Positions 20,740 through 32,746 of a stretch of 64,000 nucleotides of DNA are shown here, piece after piece (position 1 is the first letter of the stretch; every line of letters begins with the position of its first letter). Where the stretch lies: contig NC_085139.1 of the NCBI RefSeq assembly GCF_024139115.2, positions 68,553,203 to 68,617,202 of the forward strand, read 5' to 3'. The notes under the pieces were generated by a model. The model was given only the letters and a program-made list of their open reading frames with translations. It had not been told where the DNA came from and made no database searches. Origin of the DNA: Armigeres subalbatus (Eukaryota > Arthropoda > Insecta > Diptera > Culicidae). The position numbers and the translations under genes are program-made.

Positions 20740-22008
20740 TGATTTGTCATTCTTCATAATTTTATCGCATCAAAAGGGCTTTTTCCCATTCCCATCAAAA
20801 TATCCCAGGAAGTCTTATTTTCATCAAGTTATTAAAATTTGCTCTCCGACCGGCGTTAGATGCGAAAGTTCCCACTAATGCATCCTCATGCGAACTGTGA
20901 CATCCAACGCAAAGCACGCTCATATATTTATTATCATAATTAAATTAAGGTTGTTATTTATTGGGATTTGTGGAAAATTTACGACCAACAGAAGCCGCAT
21001 TGGAAGATAAGGTATGATGCTTCTGCTGCTGCACACGTCTGCGCACATACACAAACAAACTCACACTCACATATGTATCCGAGTCAAAGCAAGGAGAGTT
21101 GCCACTTTACTCGGGAAAACCACAATTCAGGCGACTATATTTCAAATCCTGAACCGATACTCGGTATACGGGCAGCCCCCACGGCGGGCGTCGTCGGTTC
21201 CCTGAGAAACTTCCCAACGGCGGCGAGGTGAGAGTTCCGCAGCAAAACTTATTCAAATCAATTTCATATTCAGCGTTACATACACACATCCTCGCCCCGG
21301 TACAAACCGGGAAGGGAAGCATCCCCTGGGGGGACCAAAGCGTGTGGCTGTGGCAGGTGATGATGCATTGTGGTGGTCCCGGTGCTCATACGATGCCAGC
21401 TTCCAGCGCCGATCACTGACTGGTTGTTGTAAGCAAGCGTCGAGCGAGCGAAATTTCACTGCCAACAGTATTATTTACCTGGATCAACTGGGGCTGAGAG
21501 GTTGTGAGGCAGTGAAGGCAAGGCTAGGCTTGAAGGGTAAAATTAATTTGGTAGTGCGATGAATTTGAGGTGAGATCGAGATTGTGGAAGATGTCTTTTG
21601 CGTGATGGATGTGGAAAATTGCGAAAGGATCTAATTTAGAATTTTGGGATTACGTGAGCTTAGGGAAGTATCCGGTTTTACAAAATTGAAAACTTGAAGA
21701 ATGGTTGGATTTCAAACGGAACGTAGCGGCAAGGGAGGTTACTCATTACATGATTCAAGATGAATTCCCGAGATTGATTTCTTACTCGGGTTCAAAAGCA
21801 AATGTTAAAAATATTTGGTAGTTTTCGTTCACATATTTGAAATAAATGTAACCACAAGATTTACTTTCACTTGTAAATATTTTCAATCAAAACCCATTGT
21901 AGCATGTGAATCAGACTAGTGGTTTTAATCTAGCAAGAATTTCAATGCCTATTTGTTTTGTTGACTTTGTTCAGAATCTCACCTTGATTAACAGACGTTA
22001 AAAATGAA
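20740..22008. other. Single-copy interval without recognisable gene
   Basis: No tandem repeat or transposon end was recognised. It adjoins the candidate recursive splice site, so sequence conservation here would be informative. Confidence 0.4.
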
Positions 22009-22050
22009 ACTCACCTGCAAAGAGAAAAAGGGAAAAAAAAACGGTTAGAA
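22009..22050 (-). other. Candidate recursive splice site (zero-length exon)
   Basis: On the minus strand a branch-point motif TTCTAAC (22044-22050, branch A at 22045) is followed by an uninterrupted pyrimidine run of about 24 bases. The run leads into TTTGCAG with the junction between 22015 and 22014, directly followed by GTGAGT (22014-22009). An optimal 3' splice site fused to an optimal 5' splice site is the known form of ratcheting points in long insect introns, shown in Drosophila. The distance from branch to AG is about 30 nt. It predicts a minus-strand host gene whose intron spans this window. Alternatives: chance, or the 3' splice site of a short unannotated exon. Confidence 0.5.
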
Positions 22051-22288
22051 CATACATTCAGTGTCTTGTTTGGAATGGAAAAGGAAAAAGTGAAATTTTT
22101 ATTGTATTCTTGAATAACGAACAGAAAATTTAGGTTTTAAAACCAATAAATATTTTACGAATACTCTGTCACTGCTCAATGCATATTTAATACTTTACTT
22201 TCGAAAATACAATGATTGCCAGTAGAGTTGCGCTGTCAATTTTTCGACATCCTTCCACTAAAATATTGATTTGAGTGAATTTTTATTT
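22051..22288. other. Short AT-rich single-copy stretch before array 2
   Basis: Nothing recognised. It ends where the second 23-bp array starts. Confidence 0.4.
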
Positions 22289-24220
22289 GCCTCTTGAAAG
22301 GAAGCTTCCGAGCCTCTTGAAAGAAGGCTTCCAAGCCTCTTGAAAGGAGGCTTCCAAGCCTCTTTAAAGGAGGCTTCCGAGCCTCTTGAAAGGAGGCTTC
22401 CGAGCCTCTTGAAAGGAGGCTTTCGAGCCTCTTGAAAGGAGGCTTCCGAGCCTCTTGAAAGGAGGCTTCCGAGCCTCTTGAAAGGAGGCGTCCGAGCCTC
22501 TTGAAAGGAGGCTTCCGAGGCCTCTTGAAAGGAGGCCTGAGCCTCTTGAAGGAGGCTTGAGGCCTCTTGAAAGGAGGCTTCTGAGCCTCTTGAAAGGAGG
22601 CTTGAGCCTCTTGAAAGGAGGCTTCTGAGCCTCTTGAAAGGAGGCTTCCTGAGCCTCTTGAAAGGGAGGCTTGAGCCTCTTGAAAGGAGGCTTCTGAGCC
22701 TCTTGAAAGGAGGCCCTGAGCCTCTTGAAAGGAGGCTTCTGAGCCTCTTGAAAGGAGGCTCTGAGCCTCTTGAAAGGAGGCCTGAGCCTCTTGAAAGGAG
22801 GCTTCTGAGCCTCTTGAAAGGAGGCTCTGAGCCTCTTGAAAGGAGGCTTTGAGCCTCTTGAAAGGAGGCTTGAGGCCTCTTGAAAGGAGGCTCTGAGCCT
22901 CTTGAAAGGAGGCTCTGAGCCTCTTGAAAGGAGGCTTGAGCCTCTTGAAAGGAGGCTCTGGAGCCTCTTGAAGGAGGCCTGAGCCTCTTGAAAGGAGGCT
23001 CTGAGCCTCTTGAAAGGAGGCTTCTGAGCCTCTTGAAAGGAGGCTTTGAGCCTCTTGAAAGGAGGCTGAGCCTCTTGAAAGGAGGCCTGAGCCTCTTGAA
23101 AGGAGGCTTCTGAGCCTCTTGAAAGGAGGCCTGAGCCTCTTGAAAGGAGGCCTGAGCCTCTTGAAGGAGGCTCTGAGCCTCTTGAAAGGAGGCTTCTGAG
23201 CCTCTTGAAAGGAGGCTCTGAGCCTCTTGAAAGGAGGCCTGAGCCTCTTGAAAGGAGGCCTGAGCCTCTTGAAAGGAGGCTGAGCCTCTTGAAGGAGGCT
23301 CTGAGCCTCTTGAAAGGAGGCTCTGAGCCTCTTGAAAGGAGGCTTCTGAGCCTCTTGAAAGGAGGCTTCTGAGCCTCTTGAAAGGAGGCTCTGAGCCTCT
23401 TGAAAGGAGGCTCTGAGCCTCTTGAAAGGAGGCTCTGAGCCTCTTGAAAGGAGGCTTTGAGCCTCTTGAAAGGAGGCTGAGCCTCTTGAAAGGAGGCTTT
23501 GAGCCTCTTGAAAGGAGGCTTCTGAGCCTCTTGAAAGGAGGCTTTAGGCCTCTTGAAAGGAGGCTGAGCCTCTTGAAAGGAGGCTTCCTGAGCCTCTTGA
23601 AGGAGGCCTGAGCCTCTTGAAAGGAGGCTTGAGCCTCTTGAAAGGAGGCTGAGGCCTCTTGAAAGGAGGCTTCTGAGCCTCTTGAAAGGAGGCTCTGAGC
23701 CTCTTGAAAGGAGGCTTCTGAGCCTCTTGAAAGGAGGCTTCTGAGCCTCTTGAAAGGAGGCTTGAGCCTCTTGAAAGGAGGCTTCTGAGCCTCTTGAAAG
23801 GAGGCTTCTGAGCCTCTTGAAAGGAGGCTTCTGAGCCTCTTGAAAGGAGGCTTCCTGAGCCTCTTGAAAGGAGGCTCTGAGCCTCTTGAAAGGAGGCTTC
23901 TGAGCCTCTTGAAAGGAGGCTTCTGAGCCTCTTGAAAGGAGGCTTCTGAGCCTCTTGAAAGGAGGCTTCTGAGCCTCTTGAAAGGAGGCTTCCGAGGCCT
24001 CTTGAAAGGAGGCTCTGAGCCTCTTGAAAGGAGGCCTGAGGCCTCTTGAAAGGAGGCTTCTGAGCCTCTTGAAAGGAGGCCTGAGCCTCTTGAAAGGAGG
24101 CTTCCGAGCCTCTTGAAAGGAGGCTTCCGAGCCTCTTGAAAGGAGGCTTCCGAGCCTCTTGAAAGGAGGCTTCCGAGCCTCTTGAAAGGAGGCTTCCGAG
24201 CCTCTTGAAAGGAGGCTTCC
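22289..24220 (+). repeat. 23-bp minisatellite, array 2 (same core, GAG linker)
   Basis: About 90 units keep the core CCTCTTGAAAGGAGGC of array 1, but the linker is TTCTGAG, TCTGAG, CTGAG, TGAG or TTGAG instead of TTCCGGG. Outer units at both ends are full 23-mers (TTCCGAG) and more regular; inner units have the variable linkers. The array has the same orientation as array 1. It opens a 627-codon minus frame for the same arithmetic reason. The flanks are single-copy DNA, not CT array. Confidence 0.95.
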
Positions 24221-25815
24221 TATTAACTCATTTTCACTTAAAAACACCTTGCATTCAAAAAATATTTGTATATGGTACTTTGACGCTACCTAATATATCG
24301 TTTTTACACCACCTTCAAAACCAATGGACATGTTAACTGTTGGAACAAATCTTCTTCGATGAACACTTCCCCCATACCACTTGCAAGGTTGCTAAGCAGA
24401 GTAGCATTTTTCCCTCTACCAATGTTGCCCGATTTGCAACCGCGCGTCTTACCCTTAAGCAATGGAAAACCTCAATCGGATCTATTCACTGTAATAGACT
24501 AATTTAGTTCTTCAAGAATGATCTCCTGAGATAGATGATACCCACTGGAAAATAAAGTGGAACAATTGCCAACGAATGTTCAGTTCAAGATAACTCAAAC
24601 GCAGCTGCCATTTGGCACTCATTGTTTCGCAAAACAAGTGTCAATTTTGAAACCTCCCTCGCTCCCCCATTCTTATCATCCGATCCAAGTAATCAAAATT
24701 CAGTCGATTATCTAAACTTCACCAAACCAACCGAACCCCAGCCAGCCAGCGAACACAACACCCGGCCTGGCAGAACAAAGAATGCCAAATATCCATCCAT
24801 TCACTCCGGCAGTAACGAGAGATCCCCTGGCAATGCTGCTTATCCAAATATAACAACTTGTCTTTCATTTCGCCTTTCCCCCGTGCTGCAGCAGAGATAG
24901 ACTCGTCTCAAGTGACCGGATTTCGGTAAAGTGACTCAATTCTTCGCCTCGACGGGGAGATATGGCGGGTTCCGACGTGTTGCCATGCTTTTGGTTGTTT
25001 CCGAATTTTCAACCCCACAAGTAGAAGTAAGAAATGTTTCAAAATCGTTATGGTACTTAAATGCATAATCATCCAAATATATAGGATAATATGTTAATAA
25101 AAAATACGATTAAGGCAACACTGGCAGAGGGGTTGCCAACGGTGACATCTATAAAACATGCGATAATAAAAGATGCCACTTTCTGTGTACCGAGTTGAGT
25201 GTGTCAAGACAAACTATCTCCGGTAACGGCGGGGGGAGGGATGCCGTTGGAAAAATGTAAATTCCTTTGTGTACGTTTCCGGTTCGGTCGACGGCGGGAA
25301 AGCGGGCGGGAGAGGGAATATTTTTGAATACGAAATCAGCATACAAATTAGTCGACGCTTTCGGCATAAACTCGGGTGGCGAAATGCGCCGCCTGGTTGA
25401 AGTGGAGGCGAGTTCCGGCTCTGCCAGCCGGAAGCTGTCGCTGCGTTTTCCGATATTAACAATTCGAAAACGGCGCGAGGGTTGACTTCATTTGCTATTA
25501 TGCTCCCAGTACAGTGAGGCACACGATGTTAGTGAACGAAATTAAGCTTGCATATCACTGATGAAGAGGCCTTTGAACAAACAACCTTTAGTTGACCTTG
25601 ACTGGGAAATAACAGTTTGAAATATGCTATTTAGTAGCTAAAGATATAAGGAGTCATCAAATAAGAAAGCAGATTATTCTTCAAAGATTTCTCTACAATT
25701 TCTATTTCGAAGCAAGAACAAGTAATAAGGCTCGACAAAATGCGATAGAAAATTTTTCATTTTAATTCAAGAAAACAAATCTAACACCCGAATTTTAAAA
25801 ACTTTCCAAAAACAT
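24221..25815. other. Single-copy interval without recognisable gene
   Basis: No repeat family recognised. Open frames of about 70-100 codons at 25.1-25.5 kb lie in a GC-richer patch but show no domain and overlap on both strands. Confidence 0.4.
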
Positions 25816-28800
25816 GAATTCTGTTTGAATTCCGGTAGGAATTCTGTTCGAATTCCGGTAGGAGTTCTGTTCAAATTCCGTTAAGAATTCTGTTCGAATT
25901 CCGGTAGGAATTCTGTTCGAATTCCGGTAAAAATTCTGTTCGAGTTCCGGTAGGAATTCTGTTCGAATTCCGTTAGGAATTCTGTTCGAATTCCGTTATG
26001 AATTCTGTTCGAGTTCCGTTAGGAATTCTGTTCGGGTTCCGTTAGGAATTCTGTTCGAGTTCCGTTAGGAATTCTGTTCGAATTCCGTTAGGAATTCTGT
26101 TCGAGTTCCGTTAGGAATTCTGTTCGAGTTCCGTTAGGAATTATGTTCGAATTACGTTAGGAATTCTGTTCGAATTCTGGTAGGAAATCTGTTCGAATTC
26201 TGGAATTCTGTTCGAATTCGGTTAAGAATACTGTTCGAATTCCGATAGGAATTCTGTTCGAATTCTGGTAGGAAATCTGTTCGAATTCTGGAATTCTGTT
26301 CGAATTCGGTTAAGAATACTGTTCGAATTCCGATAGGAATTCTGTTCGAATTACGTTGGGAGTTCTGTTCGAATTCCGTTAGAAATTCTGTTCGAGCTCC
26401 GGTAGGAATTCTGTTCGAATTCAGTTAGGAATACTGTTCGAATTCCGAAAGGAATTCCGTTCGAATTCCGATAGGAATTCTGTTGGAGCTCCGTTAGGAA
26501 TTCTGTTCGAATTCCGTTAGGAATTCTGTTCGAATTCCGTTAGGAATTTTGTTCGAATTCCGTTAGAAATTCTGTTTGAATTCCGTAGGAATTCTGTTCG
26601 AATTCCGGTAGGAATTCTGTTCGAATTCCATTAAGAATTCTGTTCGAATTCCGTTAAGAATTCTGTTCGAATTCCGGTAGGAATTCTGTTCGAATTCTGG
26701 TAGGAAATCTGTTCGAATTCCTTTAGAAATTCTGTTCGAATTCCGTTAGGAATTCTGTTCGAATTCCGTTAGAAATTCTGTTCGAATTTTGGTAGGAAAT
26801 CTGTTCGAATTCTGGAATTCTGTTCGAACTCGGTTAAGAATACTGTTCGAATTCCGATAGGAATTCTGTTCGAATTACGTTGGGAGTTCTGTTCGAATTC
26901 CGTTAGAAATTCTGTTCGAGTTCCGGTAGGAATTCTGTTCGAATTCAGTTAGGAATACTGTTCAAATTCCGAAAGGAATTCTGTTCGAATTCCGATAGGA
27001 ATTCTGTTGTAGTTCCGTTAGGAATTCTGTTCGAATTCCGTTAGGAATTCTGTTCAAATTCCGTTAGGAATTTTGTTCGAATTACGTTAGGAATTCTGTT
27101 TGAATTCCGTAGGAATTCTGTTCGAATTCCGGTAGGAGTTCTGTTCGAATTCCGTTAAGAATTCTGTTCGAATTCCGGTTGGAATTCTGTTCGAATTCTG
27201 GTAGGAAATCTGTTCGAATTCCGTTAGGAATTCTGTTCGAATTCGGTTAGGAATACTGTTCGAATTCCGAGAGGAATTCTGTTCGAAATCCGTTAAGAAT
27301 TCTGTTCGAATTCCGTTAGAAATTCTGTTCGAGTTCCGTTAGGAATTCTGTTCGAATTCCGGTTGGAATTCTGTTCGAATTCTGGTAGGAAATCTGTTCG
27401 AGTTCCGTTAGGAATTCTGTTCGAATTCGGTTAGGAATACTGTTCGAATTCCGAGAGGAATTCTGTTCGAAATCCGTTAAGAATTCTGTTCGAATTCCGT
27501 TAGAAATTCTGTTCGAGTTCCGTTAGGAATTCTGTTCGAATTCGGTTAGGAATACTGTTCGAATTCCGAAAGGAATTCTGTTCGAATTCCGAAAGGAATT
27601 CTGTTCGAATTCCGTTAGGATTTCTGTTCGAATTCCGTTAGAAATTCTGTTCGAGTTCCGTTAGGAATTCTGTTCGAATTCCGTTAGGAATTCCGTTAGG
27701 AAATGTGTTAGAATTCCGTTAGGAATTCTGTTCGAATTCCGTTAGGAATTCTGTTAGAATTCCGTTAGGAATCCTGTTAGAATTTCGTTAGGAATTCTGT
27801 TAGAATTTCATTAGGAATTCTGTTAGAATTCCGTTAGGAATTCTGTTAGAATTCCGTTAAGAATTCTGTTCGAATTCCGTTAGAAATTCTGTTTGAATTC
27901 CGTTAGAAATTCTGTTAGAATTCCGTTAGGAATTCTGTTAGAATTCCGTTAGGAATTCTGTTAGAATTCCGTTAGGAATTCTGTTAGAATTCCGTTAGGA
28001 ATTCTGTTCGAATTCCGTTAGGAATTCTGTTCGAATTCCGTTAGGAATTCTGTTCGAATTCCGTTAGGAATTCTGTTCGAATTCCGTTAGGAATTCTGTT
28101 CGAATTCCGTTAGGAATTCTGTTCGAATTCCGTTAGAATTTCTTTTTGAATTCCGTTAGAGATTCTGTTCGAATTCCGTTAGAGATTCTGTTCGAATTCC
28201 GTTAGGAATTCTGTTCGAATTCCGTTAGAATTCTGTTCGAATTCCGTTAGGAATTCTGTTCGAATTCCGTTAGAATTCTGTTCGAATTCCGTTAGAATTC
28301 TGTTCGAATTCCGTTAGGAATTCTGTTCGAATTCCGTTAGGAATTCTGTTCGAATTCCGTTAGGAATTCTGTTCGAATTCCGTTAGGAATTCTGTTCGAA
28401 TTCCGTTAGGAATTCTGTTCGAATTCCGTTAGGAATTCTGTTCGAATTCCGTTAGGAATTCTGTTCGCATTCCGTTAGGAATTCTGTTCGAATTCCGTTA
28501 GGAATTCTGTTCGAATTCCGTTAGGAATTCTGTTCGAATTCCGTTAGGAATTCTGTTCGAATTCCGTTAGGAATTCTGTTCGAATTCCGTTAGGAATTCT
28601 GTTCGAATTCCGTTAGGAATTCTGTTCGAATTCCGTTAGGAATTCTGTTCGAATTCCGTTAGGAATTCTGTTCGAATTCCGTTAGGAATTCTGTTCGAAT
28701 TCCGTTAGGAATTCTGTTCGAATTCCGTTGGGAATTCTGTTCGAATTCCGTTAGGAATTCTGTTCGAATTCCGTTAGGAATTCTGTTCGAATTCCGTTAG

Positions 28801-31800
28801 GAATTCTGTTCGAATTCCGTTAGGAATTCTGTTCGAATTCCGTTAGGAATTCTGTTCGAATTCCGTTAGGAATTCTGTTCGAATTCCGTTAGTAATTCTG
28901 TTCGAATCGCGGTAGGAATTCTGTTCGAGTGGCGTTAGGAATTCGGTTCGAATTCCGTTAGGAATTCTGTTCGAATTCCGTTAGAATTCTGTTCGAATTC
29001 CGTTAGGAATTCTGTTCGAATTCCGTTAGAATTCTGTTCGAATTCCGTTAGGAATTCTGTTCGAATTCCGTTAGGAATTCTGTTCGAATTCCGTTAGAAT
29101 TCTGTTCGAATTCCGTTAGAATTCTGTTCGAATTCCGTTAGGAATTCTGTTCGAATTCCGTTAGAATTCTGTTCGAATTCCGTTAGGAATTCTGATCGAA
29201 TTCCGTTAGAAATTCTGTTAGAATTCCGTTAGGAATTCTGTTCGAATTCAGTTAGGAATTCTGTTTGAATCCCGTTAGGGGTTTTGTTAGAATTAAGTTA
29301 GGGATTCTGTTCGAATTCCGTTAGGAATTCTGTTCGAATTCCGTTAGGAATTCTGTTCGAATTCCGTTAGGAATTCTGTTCGAATTCCGTTAGGAATTCT
29401 GTTCGAATTCCTTTAGGAATTCTGTTCGAATTCCTTTAGGAATTCTGTTCGAATTCCGTTAGGAGTTCTGTTCGAATTCCGTTAGAACTTCTGTTCGAGT
29501 TCCGGTAGGAATTCTGTTCGAATTCAGTTAGGAATACTGTTCGAATTCCGAAAGGAATTCCGTTCGAATTCCGATAGAAATTCTGTTGGAGCTCCGTTAG
29601 GAATTCTGTTCGAATTCCGTTAGGAATTCTGTTCGAAATCCGTTAGGAATTTTGTTCGAATTCCGTTAGGAATTCTGTTTGAATCCCGTAGGAATTCTGT
29701 TCGAATTCCGGTAGGAATTCTGTTCGAATTCCGTTAAGAATTCTGTTCGAATTCCGGTAGGAATTCTGTTCGAATTCTGGTAGGAAATCTGTTCGAATTC
29801 CGTTAGAATTTCTGTTCGAATTCCGTTAGGAATTCTGTTCGAATTCCGTTAGGAATTCTGTTCGAATTCCGTTAGGAATTCTGTTCGAATTCTGGTAGGA
29901 AATCTGTTCGAACTCGGTTAAGAAAACTGTTCGAATTCCGATAGGAATTCTGTTCGAATTACGTTGGGAGTTCTGTTCGAATTACGTTAGAAATTCTGTT
30001 CGAGTTCCGGTAGGAATTCTGTTCGAATTCAGTTAGGAATACTGTTCGAATTTCGAAAGGAATTCTGTTCGAATTCCGAAAGGAATTCTGTTCGAATTCC
30101 GATAGGAATTCTGTTGGAGTTCCGTTAGGAATTCTGTTCGAATTCCGTTAGGAATTCTGTTCGAATTCCGTTAGGAATATTGTTCGAATTCCGTTAGGAA
30201 TTCTGTTTGAATTCCGTAGGAATTCTGTTCGAATTCCGGTAGGAATTCTGTTCGAATTCCGGTAGGAATTCTGTTCGAATTCCGGTAGGAATTCTGTTCG
30301 AATTCCGGTAGGAATTCTGTTCGAATTCCGGTAGGAATTCTGTTCGAATTCTGGTAGGAAATCTGTTCGAATTCCGTTAGGAATTCTGTTCGAATTCGGT
30401 TAGGAATACTGTTCGAATTCCGATAGGAATTCTGTTCGAATTTCGTTAAGAATTCTGTTCGAATTCCGTTAGAAATTCTGTTCGAGTTCCGTTAGGAATT
30501 CTGTTCGAATTCCGTTAAGAATACTGTTCGAATTCCGAAAGGAATTCTGTTCGAATTCCGAAAAAAATTCAGTTCGAATTCCGTTAGGATTTCTGTTCGA
30601 ATTCCGTTAGAAATTCTGTTCGAGTTCCGTTAGGAATTCTGTTCGAATTCCGTTAGGAATTCCGTTAGGAATTCTGTTACAATTTCGTTAGGAATTCTGT
30701 TAGAATTTCATTAGGAATTCTGTTAGAATTCCGTTAGGAATTCTGTTAGAATTCCGTTAGGAATTCTGTTCGAATTCCTTTAGGAATTCTGATCGAATTC
30801 CTTTAGGAATTCTGATCGAATTCCTTTAGGAATTCTGATCGAATTCCTTTAGAATTCTGTTTGAATTCCGTTAGGAATTCTGTTTGAATTCCGTTAGGAA
30901 TTCTGTTTGAATTCCGTTAGGAATTCTGTTTGAATTCCGTTAGGAATTCTGTTTGAATTCCGTTAGGAATTCTGTTTGAATTCCGTTAGGAATTCTGTTT
31001 GAATTCCGTTAGGAATTCTGTTCGAATTCCGTTAGGAATTCTGTTCGAATTCCGTTAGGAATTCTGTTCGAATTCCGTTAGGAATTCTGTTCGAATTCCG
31101 TTAGGAATTCTGTTCGAATTCCGTTAGGAATTCTGTTCGAATTCCGTTAGGAATTCTGTTCGAATTCCGTTAGAAATTCTATTCGAATTCCGTTAGGAAT
31201 TCTATTCGAATTCCGTTAGGAATTCTGTTCGAATTCCGTTAGGAATTCTGTTCGAATTCCGTTAGGAATTCTGTTCGAATTCCGTTAGTAATTCTGCTCG
31301 AATTCCATTCCTTTAAGAATTCTGTTCGAATTCCGTTAAGAATTCTGTTCGAATTCCGGTAGGAATTCTGTTCGAATTCCGTTAGGAATTCTGTTCGAAT
31401 TCCGTTTGGAATTCAGTTCGAGTTCCGTTAGGAATTCCGATCAATTCCGTTGAGAATTCTGTTCTAATTCCGTTAGGAATTCTGTAAGAATTCCGATAGA
31501 AATTCTATCCGAATTCCGTTAGAATTCTGTTAGAATTCCGTTAGAATTCTGTTAGAATTCCGTTAGAATTCTGTTAGAATTCCGTTAGAATTCTGTTAGA
31601 ATTCCGTTAGGAATTCTGTTAGAATTCCGTTAGGAATTCTGTTAGAATTCCGTTAGGAATTCTGTTCGAATTCCGTTAGGAATTCTGTTTGAATTCCGTT
31701 AGGAATTCTGTTCGAATTCCGTTAGGAATTCTGTTCGAATTCCGTTAGGAATTCTGTTCGAATTCCGTTAGGAATTCTGTTTGAATTCCGTTAGGAATTC

Positions 31801-32746
31801 TGTTCGAATTCCGTTAGGAATTCTGTTCGAATTCCGTTAGGAATTCTGTTCGAATTCCGTTCGAACTCCGTTAAGAATTCTGTTCGAATTCCGTTAGGAA
31901 TTTTGTTCGATTTCCCTTAGGAATTCTGTTCGAATTCCGATAGGAATTCTGTTCAAGTTCCGTTAGGAATTCTGTTCGAATTCCGTTAGGAATTTTATCT
32001 GAATTCCGTTGGGAATACTGTCTGAATTTAGTTGTGAATTCTATATGAATTCCGTTAGGAATTCTATCTGAATTCCGTTGGGAGTTCTCTTCGAAATCCG
32101 TTGGGAATTCTCCCCGAATTCCGTTGGGAATTCTCCCCGAATTCCGTTAGGTATTCTCTCCGAATTCCGTTAGGAATTATCTCCGAATTCCATTAGGAAT
32201 TCTCTCCGAGTTCCGTTAGGATTTCTCTTCGAATTCCGTTAGGAATTCCTTCCGAATCCCGTTAGGATTTCTCTCCGAATTCCGTTAGGAATTCTCTCCG
32301 AATTCCGTTAGGAATTCTCTCCGAATTCCGTTAGGAATTCTCTCCGAATTCCGTTAGGAATTCTCTCCGAATTCCGTTAGGAATTCTCTCCGAATTCCGT
32401 TAGGAATTCTCTCCGAATTCCGTTAGGAATTCTCTCCGAATTCGATTAGAAATCCTATACGAATTCCATTAGGAATCCCATCCAAATTCCGTTAGGAATT
32501 CTGTTTGAATTCCTTTAGGAGTTCTATCCGAATTTTATTAGGAATTCTCTCCTAGTTCCATTAGGAATTCTCTCCTTATTCCATTAGGAATTCTCTCCGA
32601 ATTCCATTAGGAATTCTCTCCGAATTTCATTAGGAATTCTCTCCGAAATTCCGTTTGGAATTCTCTCCGAATTCCGTTAGGAATTCTCCCCGAATTCCGT
32701 TAGGAGTTCTCTCCGAATTCCTTTAGGAGTTCTCTTCGAATTCCGT
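25816..32746 (+). repeat. 23-bp EcoRI-rich minisatellite, array 3
   Basis: About 300 units of a 23-bp monomer with core GAATTCTGTTCGAATTCC then GTTAG. The unit contains two GAATTC palindromes and TTCGAA. The reading frames contain TAG, so no long open frame forms. Variants (GGTAGG, GTTAAG, CTGGTAGGAAAT, GAGTTCC) occur in ordered groups that repeat, showing higher-order structure. Units from 28000 to 28880 are almost identical. From about 32050 rightwards TTCTGTTCG is replaced by TTCTCTCCG, and the last units are strongly decayed. Confidence 0.95.

Noticed and set aside
21460..21500. Minus-strand CAG|GTAAAT near 21476
   Set aside because: The upstream tract contains several purines and no branch-point motif was seen; only 0.5 kb from the much better site.
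22364..24247. 627-codon minus-strand open frame
   Set aside because: Same repeat arithmetic as array 1; nothing but GSLLSRGSEASFQEA-type repeats.
25112..25146. GGCAACACTGGCAGAGGGGTTGCC as a structured RNA
   Set aside because: Only a six-base stem; no further support.
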